DNA of 58,552 bases, taken from IMG/VR virus record IMGVR_UViG_3300012984_000019, positions 1-58,552 of that record. One strand, 5' to 3'. The notes beneath the pieces were generated by a model. It did no database searches. It was given only the letters and a program-made list of their open reading frames with translations, and was not told the origin of the DNA. The position numbers were made by a program, and so were the translations under genes. Source of the stretch: a virus. This document shows, piece after piece, positions 14,582-20,818 of the stretch (positions are counted from its first letter, which is position 1; each line of letters opens with the position of its first letter).

Positions 14582-14934
14582 AGGTCCAGGGAAATCGAGC
14601 GCCGGTCGTAAACTGTTGGCGCTGCGCGCCCCGCATGAATATGCCCCTAATGGTTGCTTATGCCATTAGGGGCTACTCATGACCATATTCACTTATGCGC
14701 CATCCACAGAACGTCTCGCCTAGGTAGGTGTTCGATTACGGTGGGATATGGTAGCAGGGGCGGGACACTACTCCTCGTGTGCTACGAAACGACCGCTTCC
14801 ATCCTCGGGTAAGTGTGTTCCGATTCGTCTAGTCCCTACCTAGGAGACACGCGCTGTGAAGTTGTGGGCCCGTTTCTGAGTTGAGGTGGGCCAAGCCTCG
14901 TTCCAAGCGCAGGGGTCCACATCCCCCGCGCGCC
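14582..14934. other. structured noncoding region, about 350 bases
   Basis: No credible gene on either strand. Contains: an orphan TTACGA-N7-TCGATT on the minus strand (14593-14611) with no -10 at the expected place; a 10-bp perfect hairpin CCCCTAATGG/CCATTAGGGG (14644-14653, 14663-14672); and an imperfect inverted repeat built on CCTAGGTAGG (14719-14728) and CCTACCTAGG (14835-14844) enclosing about 106 bases with a GTAGC/GCTAC inner pair. The last looks like a folded RNA or a recombination-type site. Confidence 0.45.
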
Positions 14935-15054
14935 TCAGGACTTGGGCAGCCCCGGTGAAGCAGCAGCCACGCGAGCCATTGCTTCCCGTGCGCGCTGGGC
15001 CTTGACGGCCTTCTGGTTCGCCACGGCGGCGGCAATCTTCTCGCTGGTGTTCAT
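14935..15054 (-). CDS. small basic helical protein, 39 aa
   Basis: ATG 15054 with GAAGGAG upstream. MNTSEKIAAAVANQKAVKAQ, then RAREAMARVAAA: a single long basic helix. It has its own promoter and a downstream hairpin, so it is expressed as a single-gene unit. Below usual length cut-offs; the longer frames here are shadows. Confidence 0.6.
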   Translation of the reverse strand: MNTSEKIAAAVANQKAVKAQRAREAMARVAAASPGLPKS

Positions 15055-15086
15055 GTGACCACTCCTTCATCGGGGCTGATAGGTAA

Positions 15087-15139
15087 ACCATACACGCTGA
15101 GACCAGGGAAGTCAACAGGTGTTCGTAAAGAGAAGGTAA
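15087..15139 (-). promoter_or_regulatory. TTACGA-type promoter with 11-bp direct repeat
   Basis: Minus strand: TTACCT (15139-15134), TTACGA 11 bases on (15128-15123), 7 bases, TTGACT (15115-15110), 17 bases, TATGGT (15092-15087). Confidence 0.7.
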
Positions 15140-15156
15140 AGGTGCGCCCCGCGCCT

Positions 15157-15181
15157 CCAAGCCCTTTTGTCAAGGGCTTGG
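15157..15181 (-). terminator. terminator hairpin
   Basis: Ten-bp stem (15157-15166 with 15172-15181), 5-base loop, 17 bases after the stop of the 15198-15587 gene. Confidence 0.75.
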
Positions 15182-15197
15182 GGCGGGCTGAAATCGC

Positions 15198-15587
15198 CTA
15201 GTACGAGTTGCCGGTCAGGCGCTCACGCAGTTGGGCGAGGTCCGCATTGGTCACGCACTCGTCCACACGGTCCTTCGCCTCCTTAAGCGAGAGACCAAAC
15301 GCAGCCTTCACGTCCTTGATCATCATGATCTTACGGTACGAGGTACCGTCCTCGGTGCGGTACTCGTCCAGGTGACGGATACACCACTCCTTGACCCGGT
15401 ACTGCGGGTCCAGCAACTCCTTCTCCCAATCGGCAAGGGGGGAGCCGCTAGCCTGCGGGACATTGGACATGTCCTTTGCGCCGAGGGCCATGATCGAAGT
15501 TGCCGCACGCTCCAAGGAACGCCCGCCGAGGCCGTTGTCTGCCAGGATGCGACAGACCAGGATCGAATTCTCCACGTTGTTGATCAC
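15198..15587 (-). CDS. hypothetical protein with L7/L12-like C-terminal motif, 129 aa
   Basis: GTG start, GTGA overlap with the upstream gene. The N-terminal half is helical; the C-terminal part IMMIKDVKAAFGLSLKEAKD resembles the helix-turn core of ribosomal protein L7/L12 C-terminal domains, which recruits translation factors. Several phage and actinobacterial small proteins borrow this fold. Function here unknown. Confidence 0.6.
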   Translation of the reverse strand: MINNVENSILVCRILADNGLGGRSLERAATSIMALGAKDMSNVPQASGSPLADWEKELLDPQYRVKEWCIRHLDEYRTEDGTSYRKIMMIKDVKAAFGLSLKEAKDRVDECVTNADLAQLRERLTGNSY

Positions 15588-15772
15588 GCGTCAACCTCCA
15601 CGATGCGAACGATGCGACCGGAAACGTCGTGACGCCAGACGGTGCCCGACGGGTGGTGAATCTCGCTCCAACCGTTGACGATCAGAGTGGACAGCACCTC
15701 ACTCTCGGTCTCAAACTGCTTCGGAACGAAGCACTCGGGGGCCGGAGGCGAAACGGGCTTGATCTGGAACAC
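15584..15772 (-). CDS. hypothetical protein, 62 aa
   Basis: GTG start at 15772 with AAGGAGAG upstream. Beta-rich C-terminus (HHPSGTVWRHDVSGRIVRIV). No family recognised. First of a two-gene unit with the L7/L12-like gene. Confidence 0.6.
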   Translation of the reverse strand: MFQIKPVSPPAPECFVPKQFETESEVLSTLIVNGWSEIHHPSGTVWRHDVSGRIVRIVEVDA

Positions 15773-15799
15773 TTGACTCTCCTTGTCGTTGGTAGGTAC

Positions 15800-15852
15800 A
15801 CCGTATCAGGTATCACCCACGAAATCAAACGTCTTTCGTAACAAACAGGTAA
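15800..15852 (-). promoter_or_regulatory. TTACGA-type promoter with 11-bp direct repeat
   Basis: Minus strand: TTACCT (15852-15847), TTACGA (15841-15836), 7 bases, TTGATT (15828-15823), 17 bases, TACGGT (15805-15800). Confidence 0.75.
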
Positions 15853-15876
15853 CGAGCGCCCCGCGCTCGGGCGTGT

Positions 15877-16197
15877 CTAGTAACACGCATTCGCGGTACA
15901 GTGAGTCTTTGAGTGACCCGTACGGTTTCCGCCGTAGAGGCAAGAGTTGTGAGGCACATACACGTTGGTACGGCACTCCACGCACTCGGCAGGACGAGCG
16001 TTACGAAGGGTGTCACCCATCGTGCGAACACCGACCTGCTTCGAGACGTAGTGACCATCGGGAGAGACAGCCTTAAGGTGAACGTACTCACCGTTGGCGT
16101 CAGTGGTAATCTCAACCACCTGGAAGTCAGAACGACCGGACGGGTCGAACGAAGGGAGGGAGATAACGTCCCACTGGCTAACGGACTTGATGATCAT
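15877..16197 (-). CDS. zinc-binding hypothetical protein, 106 aa
   Basis: Start at ATG 16197 (MIIKSVSQWDVISLP). N-terminal beta domain (VVEITTDANGEYVHLKAVSP) and a C-terminal Cys/His cluster CVECRTNVYVPHNSC, then HCTANACY, fitting one zinc site. No family recognised. The single-gene unit's promoter carries a DNA-damage type motif. Confidence 0.6.
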   Translation of the reverse strand: MIIKSVSQWDVISLPSFDPSGRSDFQVVEITTDANGEYVHLKAVSPDGHYVSKQVGVRTMGDTLRNARPAECVECRTNVYVPHNSCLYGGNRTGHSKTHCTANACY

Positions 16198-16244
16198 GAC
16201 TTGCCTTTCCTGGGAGAACCGTTCTCCCTCTTGCCTGTATCCAG

Positions 16245-16308
16245 ATTCTAGCGTAGGGGTCTGACAGTTTCCCCACGAAATCAGACTCATTTCGTAACAG
16301 AAAGGTAA
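16245..16308 (-). promoter_or_regulatory. RecA-NDp-like promoter with upstream TTACGA repeats
   Basis: Minus strand: TTACCT and TTACGA 11 bp apart (16308-16292), 7 bases, CTGATT, but no -10 at 17 bases. Instead CTGTCAG (16267-16261), 10 bases, TAGAAT (16250-16245). It looks like the TTACGA design with the start point moved to a damage-type core. Confidence 0.6.
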
Positions 16309-16334
16309 CGGTCGCCCCGCCCGAAGGCGAGTGC

Positions 16335-16571
16335 TCAGTAGTCATCGTCCCATCGCTCGCCCGCGTAGGTGGGGTCGAACCAGGACGGCGGGGTGGAGGA
16401 GTCGGGGTACCGCTCACGGATCGAGTCCATCTGGGGCTGCACGCGCTCGACGTACTCGGCGTAACCCTTCTCGCAGCGGGGGTAGGACTCACCCGAGCCG
16501 GAAAGGGCCTGGTAGAACATGACCTCGCCCTCGCAGTCAGCGGGGATGGTGTGCTCGATGCAGTCGTTCAT
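16335..16571 (-). CDS. hypothetical protein, 78 aa
   Basis: Start at ATG 16571 with a full AGGAGG site. MNDCIEHTIPADCEGEVMFY, then an acidic helical part and WFDPTYAGERWDDDY. No domain recognised. Single-gene unit between a promoter and a small hairpin. Confidence 0.65.
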   Translation of the reverse strand: MNDCIEHTIPADCEGEVMFYQALSGSGESYPRCEKGYAEYVERVQPQMDSIRERYPDSSTPPSWFDPTYAGERWDDDY

Positions 16572-16595
16572 GTTTCCTCCTGGTTGGTTGAGCCA

Positions 16596-16637
16596 ACAGT
16601 AACACACGGCACCGACAAAATCAAACAGGCTTCGTAA
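16596..16637 (-). promoter_or_regulatory. promoter matching both TTACGA and RecA-NDp designs
   Basis: Minus strand: TTACGA (16637-16632), 7 bases, TTGATT (16624-16619), 17 bases, TACTGT (16601-16596). The spacer holds TTGTCGGTG, exactly 8 bases before TACTGT: a perfect TTGTCRGTG-N8-TAnnnT. Confidence 0.8.
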
Positions 16638-16664
16638 TGACACGCCCGACCGCGCCCCGCGCAC

Positions 16665-16686
16665 CCTGCCCTTTGTCAAGGGCAGG
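16665..16686 (-). terminator. terminator hairpin
   Basis: Nine-bp stem (16665-16673 with 16678-16686), 4-base loop, just after the stop of the 16698-16952 gene. Confidence 0.75.
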
Positions 16687-16697
16687 AGCGAGGTTTC

Positions 16698-16952
16698 TCA
16701 GAAGTCGTAGGGGTTGTCTGCCGGGTAGTGCATGGGGCCGTCGCAGAGTTCGCGCGACAGGCCGTGCTCGCAGGTTGCCATTTCAGCCCAGAAGTCGATG
16801 GTGTCGTTGATCGTGGGGATGGCCTCGCCCTGCAGAACGTCGACCTCGAAGTCACCCAGCAGGTGCTCCGGCACGAAGCGGGAGAACTCAGCGGACTCAG
16901 CATCGACCGGGGGAGTGTCGACGTGGGCGGGGATGACGCGGACGTTGCTCAT
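16698..16952 (-). CDS. acidic hypothetical protein, 84 aa
   Basis: Start at ATG 16952 with AGGAGG upstream. Acidic (HVDTPPVDAESAEFSRFVPE) with a C-terminal Cys pair (ATCEHGLSRELCDGPMHYP). No family recognised. Single-gene unit. Confidence 0.6.
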   Translation of the reverse strand: MSNVRVIPAHVDTPPVDAESAEFSRFVPEHLLGDFEVDVLQGEAIPTINDTIDFWAEMATCEHGLSRELCDGPMHYPADNPYDF

Positions 16953-16978
16953 GATGTGCCTCCTGGTTGGGTAGGTAG

Positions 16979-17009
16979 AGTCTAACACAGAATCGCCGTC
17001 CCGTGTCAA
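16979..17009 (-). promoter_or_regulatory. sigma70-type promoter
   Basis: Minus strand TTGACA (17009-17004), 19-base spacer, TAGACT (16984-16979), then 26 bases to ATG 16952. A TTACGA box is present at 17038-17043 but not in the 7-base register. Confidence 0.6.
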
Positions 17010-17083
17010 CAGAAACGCCGGGGAAATTCGCCGTCATTCGTAATCGCCGGAAACGCCGCGCCCCGCCCCGAAGGGCTAGCCTC

Positions 17084-17233
17084 TCAGTAGTCGTCGCAGG
17101 CGTAGTCACCGTTGGCGTGGTCACAGAACGCGTGGGGGTTCTTGCGGGGGTCGAAAGCGTCGGGCTCGTCGTACCACTCGCGCGTGCAGGGGTCAGACGG
17201 GGTGTGGCCGCAGCAGGGGTAGTCTTCACACAT
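17084..17233 (-). CDS. Cys-rich small protein, 49 aa
   Basis: ATG 17233 with AAGGAGAG upstream. MCEDYPCCGHTPSDPCTREW, then HAFCDHANGDYACDDY: six Cys and two His, a likely small zinc site. Not in standard ORF lists because it is short. Single-gene unit with a good promoter and a small hairpin after the stop. Confidence 0.6.
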   Translation of the reverse strand: MCEDYPCCGHTPSDPCTREWYDEPDAFDPRKNPHAFCDHANGDYACDDY

Positions 17234-17263
17234 GGCGCTCTCCTTGGTTGAGGTGATGCTCGA

Positions 17264-17305
17264 ACTCTACCACACGACTCTGACAAAACTTCGGCGCGGT
17301 CGTAA
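17264..17305 (-). promoter_or_regulatory. promoter matching both TTACGA and RecA-NDp designs
   Basis: Minus strand: TTACGA (17305-17300), 7 bases, GAAGTT (17292-17287), 17 bases, TAGAGT (17269-17264). The spacer starts TTGTCAGAG with TGTCAG exactly 10 bases before the -10. Confidence 0.7.
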
Positions 17306-17334
17306 TGAGGTTCAAGAGCGCGCCCCGCCCCTTT

Positions 17335-17550
17335 CTAAGGGAGAGTCTGGATGAGGTCGAACAGGTTCAGGAACTTGTCCGGGTTGGGACGAAGGGTTCG
17401 AGTGATGATCCACCTGTACCCGAAGTGACCTTCCCTGACAGCCGCGATCCTGGTAACGGGACCGTAGTCACTCACGGCCTCGAAGATGTTGGGATTGGCG
17501 GTCTCGAAGATGGAGTAGTTGCCGATGCGGGCAAGCGGTGTGTTCTGCAT
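17335..17550 (-). CDS. hypothetical protein, 71 aa
   Basis: ATG 17550. Beta-rich start (RIGNYSIFETANPNIFEAVS), central GHFGYRWIITR and a helical C-terminus. No family recognised. Lies 14 bases after the phosphatase gene and is probably co-transcribed with it. Confidence 0.6.
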   Translation of the reverse strand: MQNTPLARIGNYSIFETANPNIFEAVSDYGPVTRIAAVREGHFGYRWIITRTLRPNPDKFLNLFDLIQTLP

Positions 17551-17564
17551 GACTCGAACCTACC

Positions 17565-18050
17565 CTAGACGTGGTCGGGTGTCAAGATACCGGCGAGTTC
17601 TTCGAGAGGTGTCGCGTCCCAACCAGGAACAACCTCCACGTCGATTCCATGCTCTTTCCACATGGCGATCACATGGGGGTTGTCATCGTAGGCAAGTACG
17701 GGGTTGAGGTTCGAGGCTCTGATCTCTTCGAGAATCTCGATCTTTACGTCTCGATCCTTGCGCCGGTCTCCCCAGGGCCTCATGTACATAACGTCATAGG
17801 GGACCTTGTACTTGTCAAGCCAATCCTCTGTGACATCACGGTACTTCTCATCCCTTGCGGTGACGATGGTGATGTGGTATCCGTCAGAGGCATGACCCTG
17901 TGCTGCTTCGAGCACATCGTAGTTGGGTGGGCACCAGAGGGAGGCCTTGTGGAATGCGTCGAAGTTCTGATTGTCCCCACGCACATAATGACGGATTGCC
18001 TGTACGTCGCACAGGGTACCGTCCATATCGAAGATAATGGTGTTTCTCAT
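17565..18050 (-). CDS. HAD-family phosphatase, polynucleotide kinase 3'-phosphatase-like, 161 aa
   Basis: Haloacid-dehalogenase fold: motif I FDMDGTL with nucleophile Asp8 and Asp10; motif II in ITIVTARDEKYRDVTEDWL; motif III AYDDNPHVIAMW. The TARxxxxxxxTExWL segment is typical of the phosphatase half of T4 polynucleotide kinase and relatives, which remove 3' phosphates from nucleic acid ends. No kinase domain (P-loop) is fused here, so this is a stand-alone phosphatase; a partner kinase or ligase may lie elsewhere. An mRNA- or tRNA-repair role is an inference. Confidence 0.8.
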   Translation of the reverse strand: MRNTIIFDMDGTLCDVQAIRHYVRGDNQNFDAFHKASLWCPPNYDVLEAAQGHASDGYHITIVTARDEKYRDVTEDWLDKYKVPYDVMYMRPWGDRRKDRDVKIEILEEIRASNLNPVLAYDDNPHVIAMWKEHGIDVEVVPGWDATPLEELAGILTPDHV

Positions 18051-18056
18051 CTACCC

Positions 18057-18098
18057 ATCCTAGCATGTAGACCCTGACGAATCAAGGGGCGATCATAA
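18057..18098 (-). promoter_or_regulatory. TTACGA-type promoter (TTATGA variant)
   Basis: Minus strand: TTATGA (18098-18093), 7 bases, TTGATT (18085-18080), 17 bases, TAGGAT (18062-18057), then 6 bases to ATG 18050: predicted leaderless. Confidence 0.65.
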
Positions 18099-18185
18099 TA
18101 TAAGGGAACGTAGCGCCTCGCTAGTCCCAGGAAACTTAACCCTTGTCGTAACATAAACGTCTTGGGTCGCTTGCGACACAACTAC

Positions 18186-18246
18186 TTGCACGGGCAAAGG
18201 TTGCACCTGCAAAGGTTCTGTCGGAAACACTTGCAGGTGCAACCTT
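18186..18246. repeat. triple GTTGCAC-type repeat forming a 16-bp hairpin
   Basis: TTGCACGGGCAAAGG (18186-18200) is followed directly by TTGCACCTGCAAAGG, and the second unit is inverted at 18231-18246. AAGGTTGCACCTGCAA (18197-18212) pairs perfectly with 18231-18246 across an 18-base loop. It lies just after the last gene of the 19079-18258 run, so it may be a terminator, but the extra direct copy suggests protein binding. Confidence 0.6.
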
Positions 18247-18257
18247 CCCCTATGCAA

Positions 18258-18350
18258 CTACCCTCCGATCCAATAGGTTATCGGAATGAGATATCCGATA
18301 GCGAAACCGATGAATGCGATAACCGCATATCCGCGAAAGGTGATTCGCAT
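18258..18350 (-). CDS. tiny membrane protein, 30 aa
   Basis: TAATG overlap with the upstream gene. MRITFRGYAVIAFIGFAIGY continues LIPITYWIGG: almost entirely one transmembrane helix with a basic start. Far below usual length cut-offs; the coupled start and clean hydrophobic pattern support it. Confidence 0.5.
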   Translation of the reverse strand: MRITFRGYAVIAFIGFAIGYLIPITYWIGG

Positions 18351-18571
18351 TAGATCCCCTCAGGGTAGAGAATGACACGCGCATTACGGCGAATGGACCG
18401 GGTGCGAATACCCTTTCCTGTGTTGATATCCGCATATGTCACGCGGATATCCCGAATGTCACTAACCGCATATTCGACATTCACAATGCGAACATAGCGG
18501 GTAGCCTTAGGCAGCAATACCCTATCCCCTACCCTCACCCATGCGGCGGGTGAGGTCGGAAGGGTAATCAC
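18350..18571 (-). CDS. hypothetical protein, 73 aa
   Basis: GTG start overlapping the upstream stop. Beta-strand-rich (VRVGDRVLLPKATRYVRIVN), basic (RTRSIRRNARVILY); an SH3- or OB-like barrel is plausible. No family recognised. Confidence 0.6.
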   Translation of the reverse strand: MITLPTSPAAWVRVGDRVLLPKATRYVRIVNVEYAVSDIRDIRVTYADINTGKGIRTRSIRRNARVILYPEGI

Positions 18572-18861
18572 GCGTCACCCATGACACAGTCAAGGGTCAT
18601 GCAACGCATGTTCTGGTTCATCATCCCGTAGGCACCGCATACGGGGCAGCGGTCATCCTCGCGCATGGCTTTCATGTTGGCATAGGCAGCGTACCCTGCC
18701 GCCATAGCGTCCGACTCCCACCCGTCACAGTCGGGGCAGATATCGGAGTCATCATCCATGACTAGGACAGGGGTTCCGCATTCGTGACCCCTACAGGGGA
18801 GCGTGTAGACAATCTCAGGCTCCCAATTGTGGGCAGCGTAGGTATCGGTGAGGATGAACAT
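18568..18861 (-). CDS. double zinc-ribbon-like protein, 97 aa
   Basis: Two Cys sets: CRGHECG with ICPDCDGW, and RCPVCGAYG with MRCMTLDCV. Each set resembles a four-Cys zinc ribbon. Part of a four-gene coupled run (19079 to 18258). Function unknown. Confidence 0.65.
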   Translation of the reverse strand: MFILTDTYAAHNWEPEIVYTLPCRGHECGTPVLVMDDDSDICPDCDGWESDAMAAGYAAYANMKAMREDDRCPVCGAYGMMNQNMRCMTLDCVMGDA

Positions 18862-19079
18862 TAGATCCCCTTCACAGAGTCGAGAGTGACGTGTGCGATA
18901 ACGTCATCCTCACGGCCACGGTAGGTCATGCGTCCGTCAATGCGAACGCGCACGGTAGCCACGGTGGACACGCTAGGCATCCACGGGCAGGGGACGGACG
19001 GGAAGGTTTCGAGGATAGTACCCTCTCGACCCTGCCATGCGAACGTGTGAACGGTGACCCGCTCTCCGATGTTGACCAT
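18861..19079 (-). CDS. hypothetical protein, 72 aa
   Basis: ATG 19079 with GAGAGGAAA upstream; first gene of a four-gene unit. Beta-rich with KOW/SH3-like pattern (GERVTVHTFAWQGREGTILE, then ATVRVRIDGRM). Resembles small barrel proteins often found in phage genomes. Confidence 0.6.
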   Translation of the reverse strand: MVNIGERVTVHTFAWQGREGTILETFPSVPCPWMPSVSTVATVRVRIDGRMTYRGREDDVIAHVTLDSVKGI

Positions 19080-19114
19080 TTCGTTTCCTCTCGCTCTGTG
19101 TTTCCGACTCCGTC

Positions 19115-19167
19115 AGACTATCATCGGACACTGACAGAATCGGGCAGATTAGGTAACGGGAAGGTAA
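19115..19167 (-). promoter_or_regulatory. promoter matching both designs
   Basis: Minus strand: TTACCT twice, 11 bases apart (19167-19151), 7 bases, CCGATT (19143-19138), 17 bases, TAGTCT (19120-19115). The spacer contains CTGTCAGTG exactly 8 bases before the -10, a RecA-NDp match. Confidence 0.7.
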
Positions 19168-19249
19168 AGAATATGGGCGCACTATCAAGATCAACAATTC
19201 GCAGGGATGGCTGGATCATACATCTAACCGAAAGTTTGCAAAATGTCAA

Positions 19250-19498
19250 TTATGAAAGATGATCTTGGTATGTTCCTTTGATGATGACGTGGGGATCGGG
19301 TGGGAGCCAGTATGGGTAGTCTTTGAGTATGACGTGACTGACGACATCGGAGCGTACACGTCCTTCGGGGATGTTAAAGTCGATTTTCGGTGAGTACCAC
19401 CAATCAACAACAAGATCATCTTCTACAACGATGATTCTGTACATCAAATTGTCGTTGAGATCACCACAACTGATGATTCTACGAGATTTTACGCTCAT
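19250..19498 (-). CDS. hypothetical protein, 82 aa
   Basis: Last gene of the long 22924-19250 minus-strand run; starts inside the previous gene. Beta-rich (YRIIVVEDDLVVDWWYSPKI). No family recognised. Confidence 0.55.
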   Translation of the reverse strand: MSVKSRRIISCGDLNDNLMYRIIVVEDDLVVDWWYSPKIDFNIPEGRVRSDVVSHVILKDYPYWLPPDPHVIIKGTYQDHLS

Positions 19499-19682
19499 GG
19501 CCCGGTAGTCCTAGTCCTGGGAAGCCTATAATCTCGTCTGATTCCAATACTAGAGTCTCATACGCCTTATGTGATGCTTCTGCTCTTGCGATTTCCTCTG
19601 GATTACCTCGTAGACGTGCTTGTCCTAGTTCTCTGGCAAGACGGAAGAGAGTTTCCATTGAGGTGATGATCTTGATAGGCAT
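19479..19682 (-). CDS. hypothetical protein, 67 aa
   Basis: ATG 19682 with AGGAGA upstream. Helical (TLFRLARELGQARLRGNPEE, then IARAEASHKAYETLV). No family recognised. Confidence 0.6.
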   Translation of the reverse strand: MPIKIITSMETLFRLARELGQARLRGNPEEIARAEASHKAYETLVLESDEIIGFPGLGLPGHERKIS

Positions 19683-19689
19683 ATTTCTC

Positions 19690-19866
19690 CTAGAAATCCG
19701 TTACAGCGTGTGACGTGAAGTCACAGAACGTGTTCATACAACGCAATGTGTAACCATTACCGTTGCCCGGTGTGAAGAAGTATTTGATCTGCCCTCCGCA
19801 GGAGGGACAGCGGACAGAATGTCCGTCCTTAAACAGGTAATCCTTCTCACTTATCGTGTAAGGCAT
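19690..19866 (-). CDS. zinc-ribbon protein, 58 aa
   Basis: Start at ATG 19866, with GGAGAG upstream inside the end of the previous gene. SVRCPSCGGQIKYFFTP, then LRCMNTFCDF gives a CxxC...CxxxxC ribbon. Function unknown. Confidence 0.6.
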   Translation of the reverse strand: MPYTISEKDYLFKDGHSVRCPSCGGQIKYFFTPGNGNGYTLRCMNTFCDFTSHAVTDF

Positions 19867-20113
19867 CAATCTCTCCATATACATCGTATGGTCTGTCGGA
19901 AACCTCATCAAGGTGGCTAACGACGTAGGGTGTGTGATACCTTAACAACTCTTGAGCCCAAGACTGAGCCCTTTTCAGCATAGCATCGGCGCTCTCATTA
20001 GGTCGGAGTCTCTCGATAACCATGTCTAGACGTTCTTCTAGGTCATATACTTCCCACCATACCTGGCCCTCTTTATCACCGGGCCGGATTCTGAACGTAA
20101 ATCTAGGACCCAT
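19847..20113 (-). CDS. hypothetical protein, 88 aa
   Basis: Start at ATG 20113 with GGAAGCAG upstream. Beta-hairpin N-terminus (FTFRIRPGDKEGQVWWEVYD) and helical remainder. No family recognised. Confidence 0.6.
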   Translation of the reverse strand: MGPRFTFRIRPGDKEGQVWWEVYDLEERLDMVIERLRPNESADAMLKRAQSWAQELLRYHTPYVVSHLDEVSDRPYDVYGEIDALHDK

Positions 20114-20360
20114 CTGCTTCCTCCAATGCTGGTTCAGGAGCAAAAACCTTACCCGCTTCATGCTGCTCGTACATAGCACTCACAGCGTCCGCAGACTGCC
20201 CTGTAGCAATTGCGAACAGCAAGTCGTAGTTACGCTGCTGGTCGATGTGATTTATTAGCAGAAGGTCATGGATGCGTTCCAGCAACTCGATACCAGCAGC
20301 CTGCGCTGGCGTCAAATGATTCTCAGACTTCTTCGGCTCATCCTCGTTAATGTCAAACAT
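20103..20360 (-). CDS. hypothetical protein, 85 aa
   Basis: TAATG-type overlap with the upstream gene. Acidic helical protein (QAAGIELLERIHDLLLINHI) with charged ends. No family recognised. Confidence 0.6.
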   Translation of the reverse strand: MFDINEDEPKKSENHLTPAQAAGIELLERIHDLLLINHIDQQRNYDLLFAIATGQSADAVSAMYEQHEAGKVFAPEPALEEADGS

Positions 20361-20818
20361 TAGTGTCCTCTCGCGGAGCCGAGACGAATGTGATCCTCGA
20401 CAACCTTAGCAATATCAGTGTCATCCGTCTTAGGGACAAACACATTGGCGATAAACGTATCACCACTACCTACTTTTTCAGGGTTGTCCACCCCGCTAGT
20501 CAGATTCATGATGTGCGTATCGGGAGAGATACCACCACGAACACCAGGACCATACGGGTGAGGGTGATATGGAGGGGCTGCAATCGCTTCCGGCTCGATG
20601 TAGAACTCCACCTCAAAACCGGCGTTCAAAAGCGCACTGAGGTCCTTTACGATCTCAGCCAGCGTCTTACCACTCGTTGTATACTTCACCTTACTCAATG
20701 TAGGCTTCACCTCATCCAAATCTTCAAGTGCTATATCTACCATATTGAATCTCAATTTCTGCAGGCGGTCCCGCAACTGATTCTGTGCGTCGACCTCATC
20801 CATCTGCTCAGTCGTCAC
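20360..20818 (-). CDS. hypothetical protein, 152 aa
   Basis: Helical N-terminus (QNQLRDRLQKLRFNMVDIAL), a central region with PPYHPHPYGPG, and acidic C-terminus. No family recognised. An equally long open frame on the opposite strand is a shadow. Confidence 0.6.
   Translation of the reverse strand: MTTEQMDEVDAQNQLRDRLQKLRFNMVDIALEDLDEVKPTLSKVKYTTSGKTLAEIVKDLSALLNAGFEVEFYIEPEAIAAPPYHPHPYGPGVRGGISPDTHIMNLTSGVDNPEKVGSGDTFIANVFVPKTDDTDIAKVVEDHIRLGSARGH

Noticed and set aside
14700-14850. tRNA gene suggested by GTTCGATTAC, a T-loop-like stretch
   Set aside because: No 5-bp T-stem around it and no acceptor or anticodon stem; no tRNA found in the window on either strand.
18186-18246. CRISPR array
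   Set aside because: Only three short units, one inverted, no regular spacers and no cas genes.
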